Shown: piece after piece, positions 1-5,401 of the stretch
Layout: each line of letters starts with the position of its first letter
How positions within the stretch are numbered: the stretch's first letter is position 1
NCBI GenBank assembly: GCA_900555805.1
Contig: USMJ01000099.1
Span: forward strand, 1 to 5,401
Reading direction: 5' to 3'
Source: an uncultured Oscillospiraceae bacterium
Lineage (GTDB): Bacteria > Bacillota > Clostridia > Oscillospirales > Acutalibacteraceae
DNA: 5,401 nt
The notes under the pieces: model-generated
The model's database searches: none
What the model saw: only the letters and a program-made list of their open reading frames with translations
Told to the model about the DNA's origin: nothing
Translations under genes and position numbers: made by a program

Positions 1-3000
1 CGGCCTCAAGCGCGGCATATTCCGAAACAGCTTTCTTGAGCGTGTTGTATACGCTGTCGGGAATCATGTCTTTCTGCGTGTCGGTCAGCACGTTATAGGC
101 GTTCTCGGCTTCGTTTATCGCGTCCCTGCTTTCGAGCGTGACCTTGCCTATGGCGTTTATCTTCTTCGATACCGCAGTCGCCGCGTCGACATCCGCGTTA
201 TATTGAGCGACAAGCACATTGTAGCGTTTGACGGCATTTTCAAGCGTTTCGCGGTCATTATCGCCGACCATGCTCTTCTGTTTTTCGCTTAAAGCGTTGT
301 AGGCGTTCTGAGCGGCTGTAATCGTTTCCCTGCTGTCAAGGGTGACTGTTCCGATTTTTCCGATAAGTTCGATCACATTATCCGCCGCGGCCTTGTTGTC
401 GTTATAAACTTTAGTCCAAATTGAGAGAGCCGATTTGGATTCAAGAAGCTTGACGAAATTGCCGACCTGATCCTTTTCGCCGTCGCTCAGGGCGTCGTAT
501 GCCTCCTGCGCCGTCGTGATCTGTTCTTTGATTATCGCGGCGTCGCCCGCCGACATATCTTCTTCCACCCTGCCGATGCTGTCGATAAGCATTTCGACTA
601 TCGCGGCACCGAAGCGGTTGATGATGATATCCGTCTGCGACGGGCTTGCCGCGCCGTTTATTTCTTCGGCGAAGCTTTCTATGAGCTCTTCGATCTTCTG
701 CGAATACGCCGAATATTTCTCTGCGTATACCGCGGCTTTTGCGTTCAGAGCGTCAAAAGCCGCGGCTTTCGCTTCGTCAAGAAGCTCCTGCTTGTCCATG
801 GCTTTCATTGCGGTGAAGTACGCCGAGAGTATCTTCTCGGGGTCGGTTTCGGCTCGGATTACCGATGTCTGCTCGTTCAGAATATCCAAAACCGCTTTTT
901 CCTGTTCCTTTGAAACAAACGGCTTGACTTCTCTTTCAAAACAGCTGTTGATATAATCGGTTATCTCATTGCGGATATCCGAATCAGCGAGCTGCCAAGC
1001 GAAGAACGGATAACCCTCGTTCAGGTCCGCGACGCTCTTTATCATTTGCGTTCCGTCGGCGAAGTGTTCTTCAAGCTCGGCCGCCGTCACGGCGCGGACG
1101 GAGCCGCCCTGACTGCTGATCCAGCCGAACACGGTCTGAGCGCAGTCGGGCAAGGTATAGATATCGTTTTTATATTCGCCGCTGATCGGATAGCCGGCGA
1201 TCGAGCCTATCTTGTTAGAGCCTTGGTTGTTGGGGCCTATAAGCTTGCCTGCGTTATAGCAGTGTTTGAGGACAAGGTTCCTGCAGCCTGTCGCTGAGCT
1301 TCCGGCATCGAAGGAGGAGCTTTCTCCGCCGATAATTCCGCCTGCGAGCTTGCTCGCGGTGATGGCGCCTGTATTATAGCAGTTTGTTATCTCAACTAAA
1401 TCGGAAGTTGCCACACCGACTATACCGCCCGTGCCGCCCCTTGCATCAAGAACGTTATCGGCGTCGTTTGAGACGCTGCCCGTGTTGGCGCAGGCTTTCA
1501 CTGTCGCCTTATCTTCGTCGTGAGCTGAGATCATACCGACTATTCCGCCGACGCCCTGACCCTTGTCAATATCGAACGAGGCGTAGTTGACACAGCGGAG
1601 TATATCCGCCGAGCTCTCGATTTTTCCGACAATTCCGCCGACGCCGTTTGCCGTGCGGTTGCTCTGAGTCTCGGTTATGACTATCGAGCCTTTGAATGCC
1701 GAATCCGAAACGGTCAGCGCGCCCGAAGAAATATATTCCGTTTTGCCTATGAGACCGCCGACCGCCGGGGCGTAGATACTCCCGTAGTCGGTTCCGTTCA
1801 GACGGATATCGACATATGAGCGGCAGTTCTCTATCTCGGCGGCATATGCGCCCGCGGCAAGCGAACCGACGGATTCTCTCGTCGTCAGACCGTTGATTTC
1901 GATCGTACCGTAAATATCGAGATCGCGGACGACTGATTTATTTCGGATAACGCCCATTAAGCCGTAGTATCCGCAGCTGTTTCTTTTGCTTATATAAAAT
2001 CCTTTTATCCTGTGACCGTTGCCGTCGAGCGTTCCGTAGAAGCCGTTGCCGTTCGAGGGGGTCAGGCCGATCGGCGTCCATTCGTGATAAGCGAGGTCGA
2101 TGTCTTTTGTCAGCTTCGCCGAAACCGTTCGGCTGCTTGAAGCGTTGACATAGTTTGACAGCCACGCAAGCTCGGCGCCGTTTGATATCTGATATACTCC
2201 GTCGATGTTCTCGGGCTCTGTAATTGACGAACCGTCCCATGCGGTCTCGGCTGTTTCCGAGGCAAGGGATATCAGGGTGTTCATCCGCTTTGCCGTGTCC
2301 TCGGCTCGGCGGTTTATCTTGTCTTCGGCGGCGTTCAGAATATCTTCGATCGCCGAAACGGTGTCGGCTCTCTTGAGGTCTATCGCCGCCGTCTTGTCGG
2401 CGTATGAATCGAAATTCTCCTTAAGTCTTTGAAGAGCGCCTATAAAGCCGTCGGTGTAATTTCTTCCGTCAGCCGACTGTCTGATTTTTTCTATATACGC
2501 TTTCTTCTCGGCGCAAAGCTCCGATATCTCATTTTGAGCGGCAATCTTTGCGGCAAAAACGGCTTCCGACTTGATTTTGTCCATGTCGGGCTCACTGCCT
2601 GTTTCGGTCATCGCTTCCGAGAGATCGTGCAGTGCTTTTCCTGCGTCGGCGAAGACGGTTTCGACTTCGTCGACAGAAGCCGCTTTGTCGAGCTTAGCGC
2701 ACCACTTTTCATAGCAGGCGTATAACTTCGCCATATCTTCCGCGCCGTATGTTTTTGAGTAGAGATACTTGTTATACAGTTCGCTCTCGGCTTTCGTGTT
2801 GTATGTGTCGCAGGCCGTTTCGAACAAGCCCGGCTGTTTTTCCGTTCCGAGATATTTTTCCTTTACGGCTGTAAGCGACTTTATGCTGTCGGCGGCGTTC
2901 GCCTGTTTTTCCGCTTCCGACAGAAGCGCTTCCATTTTCTGTCTGTCGCCGTCGTCATACACTCTTGATGATATGTACTGCGAGAAACTGCGTACGGCAG

Positions 3001-5401
3001 CCTCCTTCTCCACAGCGAGCTGCGTCGGGACTTCGCCGAGTTTTTCATCCGTCTCCGAAAGCAGTTTTTTGATCTCCGCCTCGGTTTTTGCAAGTTCCGT
3101 CTTACGAAGATATGAAAGTATCACTTCATTATAGGCATTACTCTGTGTACCGAAAACGCGGTCTGAGTCAGTTTTCATTTTTCCGAGAAGTATGTGCGCG
3201 GCTTCGAGCTTCGCTTCGCCGAGTGCACCGTCCGAGCGTGTGGTTTCGTATGGTGTGATACTGTCGGCTTTAACGCAGTTTTCCATGACGGTATGCTGGA
3301 TGTCGACCTTGCCCCACAGTCCCGATTTTGCGCTGCTCTGAGCGTCGGTGACGGTGCCTTTGACAAAATTGTTGATAATTCCGTATACGCAGTTGCCGTC
3401 ATTATAAAGATGTGAAAGTACGCCCGAAGTATTCACCTGACCTGCGATCGCTGCGCCCGGGGTAACGCCTAAGTTCCCCGTACCGTCGACCGTTCCGCTG
3501 TTTTTAACATAGGCAACACCCGCCTGATCGATGACGCTTCCGACAATTCCGTTGCCGTAGCGGACGGTTCCGTAGTTGCCGCATTCTCTGATCTGCGCGG
3601 TGTCGCATAACACACCCGTGATTGAGCCGATGTTGTTGAGCACATTTGTGCCTAAATCAATATCGGCGTAGGAGTCGGTGTAGCGGATTAGCGAGCCGCC
3701 TTCGCTGAGCCCCGTGACGCCGCCGAAATTCATCTGGAAGTTCGCCGAGCCTTTCTTAGTGAGCACGGCGTAGCTGACGCACTTTTCAATGATACCGCCC
3801 GACTGACAGCCGACGATACCGCCTATGTAATTGCAATTTGAGTATTTTTCGCCGTTCATGAGGGAAACGGAACTTTCGCAACCGTATATGATTCCGTCCG
3901 AATGACCTGCTATACCGCCTGCCGCGTATCTTCGTTTTTCGCTGTTGCTGAGATATTCGTTGCCGAGTTCCTGACGGACAATACCGGCTGTGTTTAGATA
4001 TTTCACGGTGCCGTTCTTTCCGACACAGCCGAACAGGCCACCTAAAAATCCGCCGTTTTCTTTTGTTACATTGACATAAATTCCGTGGACGGTATTGCCT
4101 TTGCCGTCGAATGTTCCGTTGTAGGCTTTATCGCTGTCCGCTTTCTTTGCGATCGGAGTCCACGGCTTTCCGCCGAGGTCAATGTCAGAAGTCAGCTCGG
4201 CGTACAAAGAAGTATTTCCGTTATTCACGGCGTCAGAGAACCACGCGAGTTCCGCCGCCGTTCCGATCTTATAAGGCTCTGCGGCAGTTCCTCTGCCCGT
4301 CGGCTCGGTCTTTTCTTCGCCGTCCCATTTATCCGGGACTTCGCTGTCGGCCGTCCTTTTCTCAGCCGCGGCGACAGTCTGTTCCATAGCTGAGATCGCG
4401 TTCGTTTTTGCTTCGTCGACAGCCGATTTTGAGACAGCGGCGTTTACGGCGGCAATTCCGTCATCCTTTTGTTTTGTGAGCTCGGTCATGTCTTTTTCAA
4501 GCTGATCGAGCAGTTTGTTTTTCAAATCGTGGCGCAGACCGAGCTGTCCCGCCTCGGCGATAATTTTCGTTAAGTCCGCCTTAAAGCCGAAATCTCTTGT
4601 GCTGTACGGGTTGACTTCCTGATAGAAGTAAGCTTTTTCGACGGCGGCGGCCGCCAGCTTTTTGTAATCTTTCAATCTGTCGGACGCCGTCGGAACAGCG
4701 TCGATATCGGCTTTCAGCTTCTTCAAAGCCGCTGTAACGATCGAAACTTCTTTCGCGCCGTTTATAATCTCAATAGCGTCGTCACGGTATTTTTTGACCT
4801 TTTTCAGATCCGAGCTTTCATAGGTTTTGTCAAGATATTCGTCCGAATAAAGGCTCTCTATTTCTTCTATAGCCTGACTTTTGGCTTCGGTCAGCGCCTT
4901 ATCCTGTTCGCCGGGCGTTGAGCCGCCCTTGATCTCCCAAGCGAGAACAGGCCAGCCGTCGCCGAATCCGTTTTCGTCTATAACGAAAACAGGCTCGTCG
5001 CTTCCGTCGTTGAGAATATCAAGTATTTCGTCAACCGAATCGCAGTCGCAAAGTCTCTTGCATGAATCGAAATAATCGACGGTTTTGCCCGAGCCGACAA
5101 TAATATCTGTCTGGCAGAACGAATTCTTAATCGAGCGCTTATCGTATGCCGAACCTGCAAGGTCGCCCGTACCGCCGCCGCTTATAACGCCGTCTGAAAC
5201 AAGTCCGCCCGGAGCGCCCCAGTCTTCCACGCCGACCGAAGAATAGCAGGAGATAATTTTGAACGAGCCTTCGCCGATAATTCCGCCCGTATAGTATGCG
5301 CCGCTGACGGAAGCGCTGTTGTAGCAGTGTTCGATTTTAACATCATCCGCTGACGCGCATAGATCTCCCCCGCCAGCAGCACCAGCGCCGCCAGGTTCGG
5401 C
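1..5401 (-). CDS. Giant modular surface protein with alternating GLUG beta-helix and helical-repeat modules (internal fragment, both ends missing)
   Basis: One uninterrupted frame of 1800 codons covers the window; codons sit on plus-strand triplets starting at 2, 5, 8 and so on. No stop, frameshift or convincing internal start was found, and both termini lie outside. The product alternates three GLUG-repeat blocks (residues 1-158, 359-725, 1055-1472) with helical spacers (159-358, 726-1054, 1473-1605) and ends in three FIVAR-like repeats (1606-1800). Such mosaics are known in secreted or wall-anchored Firmicutes proteins, where GLUG regions are expected to fold as right-handed beta-helices and the helical repeats act as stalks. 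An adhesin or surface-fibre role is inferred from this architecture. No signal peptide, transmembrane segment, sortase motif, dockerin or HExxH protease motif is visible. GLUG repeats also flank the catalytic domain in M26 IgA-type peptidases, so an enzyme domain outside the window is possible. Coding status is near certain; function is moderate. Confidence 0.95.
2..586 (-). repeat. Three tandem FIVAR-like helical repeats (third cut by window edge)
   Basis: Residues 1606-1800 contain three copies of a unit with consensus I-x-x-I-G-x-V-T-L-(D/E)-S-R-x-x-I-x-x-A, then A-Y-(D/N)-x-L-(S/T)-x-x-(Q/E)-K. The A-Y tyrosines are residues 1635, 1701 and 1769, a spacing of 66 and 68 residues, or about 200 bases. 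Copies two and three are identical at 15 of the 27 positions running from V-T-L to the M-(V/I) after Q-K. Copy one is more divergent and has a V-E-E-D-M-S-A-G-D insertion in place of V-T-L-x-S-R. Copy three is incomplete at residue 1800, so more copies may follow. Repeats of this type are common in the stalk or pre-anchor region of Clostridia and other Firmicutes surface proteins; ligand binding is not established. Confidence 0.8.
587..985 (-). other. Alpha-helical spacer 3, two helical units
   Basis: Residues 1473-1605 are helical by composition. Two units of about 57 residues are recognisable, at about 1479-1535 (bases 797-967) and 1547-1603 (bases 593-763). Each has a first helix, an E/K-rich middle, and a final helix after an A-x-(T/S)-(D/P)-type turn (A-E-T-D-P-E-K-I-L-S-A-Y; A-A-S-P-S-Q-T-D-I-I). 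They resemble the units in spacer 2 in layout more than in exact sequence. The spacer links the last beta-helix block to the tandem repeats at the left edge. No catalytic or binding motif is visible. Confidence 0.7.
986..2239 (-). repeat. GLUG-repeat block 3 (complete, best preserved)
   Basis: Residues 1055-1472 show the whole module. The header is W-D-G-S at 1055, YQISNGAELAW from 1070, then D-I-D-L, W-T-P-I-G, and DGNG at 1126-1129. Core GLUG motifs follow: GLMG at 1147-1150, GSLAAG at 1179, GGLIG at 1215, GGIVG at 1255, GGIVG at 1285, GGIVG at 1325, GGIIG at 1354 and GSIAG at 1399. They are followed by strands such as N-C-R-S-Y, R-C-V-N-Y, A-C-A-N-T-G, N-C-Y-N-T-G and H-C-Y-N-A-G. The block then passes through T-A-A-E-L-E-E and closes with EGYPFFAWQ around 1462-1470. 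This start-to-end layout is typical of GLUG proteins and makes it the reference copy for the other two blocks. Confidence 0.9.
2240..3226 (-). other. Alpha-helical spacer 2 with repeated helical units
   Basis: Residues 726-1054 form the longest helical spacer, about 329 residues. Two units of about 60-70 residues are visible at roughly 796-852 (bases 2846-3016) and 861-927 (bases 2621-2821). Each has a Tyr-containing first helix (S-Q-Y-I-S-S-R-V-Y; N-K-Y-L-Y-S-K-T-Y), a central K/E/L helix, and a closing A-x-S-(I/V) helix (A-A-D-S-I-K-S-L; A-A-S-V-D-E-V-E). The rest, about 928-1050, is a highly charged Ala/Glu/Lys/Asp stretch likely to be coiled coil. Unusually for a spacer, the second unit holds a Y-A-C-Y-E-K-W-C segment with two cysteines five residues apart. 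The first 25 or so residues may still belong to the preceding GLUG fold, so that boundary is approximate. Confidence 0.75.
3227..4327 (-). repeat. GLUG-repeat block 2 (complete header, degenerate end)
   Basis: Residues 359-725. The block opens with the header W-D-G at 359, YKIGTAAELAW from 377, then D-I-D-L, W-T-P-I, and DGKG at 432-435. Repeats follow: GGLFG after an N-G-G-F-L start near 450, GGIAG at 495-499, GGIVG at 527-531, GGVTG at 560-564, GSITG at 592-596 and GNGIVG at 616-621, with a weak GAAIAG copy after that. The first four of the 495-592 starts are 32-33 residues apart, close to regular. Each is followed by a polar turn and a (G/N/K/E)-C-x-x-like strand. The closing G-Y-P-x-x-x-W signature is not recognisable; the sequence grades into the helical spacer near residues 725-750. 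The fold is expected to be a right-handed beta-helix. Confidence 0.85.
4328..4927 (-). other. Alpha-helical spacer 1 between GLUG blocks 1 and 2
   Basis: Residues 159-358 are rich in Ala, Glu, Lys, Asp and Leu with heptad-like spacing and few Gly or Pro, so the segment should be helical. Residues about 175-238 fit a roughly 60-residue helical unit common in Clostridia surface proteins: a Y-rich first helix (S-L-Y, E-Y-L, K-T-Y), a charged middle, a V-S-I-V-T-A-A-L-K-K-L stretch and a closing A-V-P-T. Residues about 313-342 contain V-N-A-A-V and A-V-D-E-A-K-T-N-A-I, which resembles the DUF1542/FIVAR-type repeat of Gram-positive surface proteins. The spacer ends just before W-D-G of the next block. 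It probably separates two rigid beta-helix rods; no enzymatic motif is seen. Confidence 0.75.
4928..5401 (-). repeat. GLUG-repeat block 1 (C-terminal part; N-terminal part outside window)
   Basis: Residues 1-158 are the last coils of a GLUG beta-helix. A degenerate copy at the edge is Gly/Ala rich (GGAGAAGGG, residues 4-12) and leads to HCYN at 25-28. Next come GGIIG at 39-43 with SCYSS at 51-55, and GGLVS at 65-69. The block closes near residues 150-155 with the sequence GWPVLAW, a form of the G-(Y/W)-P-x-x-x-W ending common in GLUG proteins. Residues 114-120 hold a cysteine cluster, C-x3-C-x-C. The header of this block, comparable to those of blocks 2 and 3, must lie beyond the right edge. 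Assignment to the GLUG family rests on motif recognition by eye. Confidence 0.8.

Noticed and set aside
516..956. Plus-strand open frame of 146 residues, Ser/Ala/Ile rich, which might look like a membrane protein.
   Set aside because: It lies wholly opposite spacer 3 and repeat 1 of the large minus-strand gene. Its composition is what the complement of Ala/Glu/Lys/Asp helical codons produces, and it has no recognisable domain.
1250..1385. Recurring short DNA motif containing ttatagcagt at two sites, with a related form near 5318.
   Set aside because: It is the reverse complement of codons for the repeated (N/H)-C-Y-N strand of GLUG coils. There is no regular spacer, so it is neither a CRISPR array nor a regulatory site.
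1739..1762. V-G-G-L-I-G-K-T, resembling a Walker A P-loop.
   Set aside because: The first Gly of GxxxxGK(S/T) is Val here, and the motif sits in register with the other GLUG motifs. No Walker B or NTPase fold surrounds it.
2063..2092. Possible metallopeptidase signature around H-E-W in block 3, considered because M26 peptidases carry GLUG repeats.
   Set aside because: The sequence is H-E-W-T-P-I-G, without the second His of HExxH, and matches the W-T-P-I header strand found in block 2.
1938..2240. Minus-strand frame of 100 residues in another phase.
   Set aside because: It is Arg-rich, has no domain, and overlaps the header of GLUG block 3 in the real frame.
2205..3415. Several plus-strand frames of 73-121 residues (2205-2432, 2429-2725, 2769-3134, 3194-3415).
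   Set aside because: All are antisense to the continuous minus-strand frame, which shows family motifs throughout. None has a recognisable product.
4085..4393. Two overlapping plus-strand frames (4085-4393 and 4111-4389) in different phases.
   Set aside because: Both are opposite the well-conserved GLUG header of block 2. Two overlapping open phases are a sign of composition and not of coding.

Overview
The whole window is the interior of one very large protein-coding gene on the minus strand. Read from base 5401 down to base 2, the frame gives 1800 consecutive sense codons. I translated it codon by codon and found no stop and no frameshift. It enters from beyond the right edge and leaves past the left edge, so neither the true start nor the stop is visible. 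Residue n below occupies bases (5402-3n) to (5404-3n). I see no second gene, RNA gene, mobile element, CRISPR array, promoter or terminator.

The translation is a mosaic of two fold types, as in giant exported or surface proteins of anaerobic Firmicutes. From N to C (right to left in the window) it runs as follows: a GLUG-repeat block whose N-terminal part is cut off (5401-4928), an alpha-helical spacer (4927-4328), a complete GLUG block (4327-3227), a long helical spacer (3226-2240), a second complete GLUG block (2239-986), a helical spacer (985-587), and three tandem FIVAR-like helical repeats (586-2) that run off the left edge. GLUG blocks show the pattern G-G-(I/L/V)-(V/I/A)-G, then about 10-20 residues, then (N/H/S)-C-Y-(N/S), about every 24-40 residues. 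This pattern is expected to form a right-handed beta-helix. The two complete blocks each open with the same header (W-D-G, then Y-x-I-x-x-x-A-E-L-A-W, then D-I-D-L, W-T-P-I and D-G-(K/N)-G).

The organism is most likely an uncultured Clostridia-type gut or rumen bacterium. This is an inference from the domain mix, the moderate GC (about half by eye) and the many cysteines in an apparently exported protein. The likely role is a long fibrous surface protein in which rigid beta-helix rods are joined by helical spacers, used in adhesion or cell-surface interaction. No catalytic domain, signal peptide or wall anchor lies inside the window, so the exact function cannot be fixed. I do not see a new multi-gene system here. 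The points of interest are the size and the alternating architecture.
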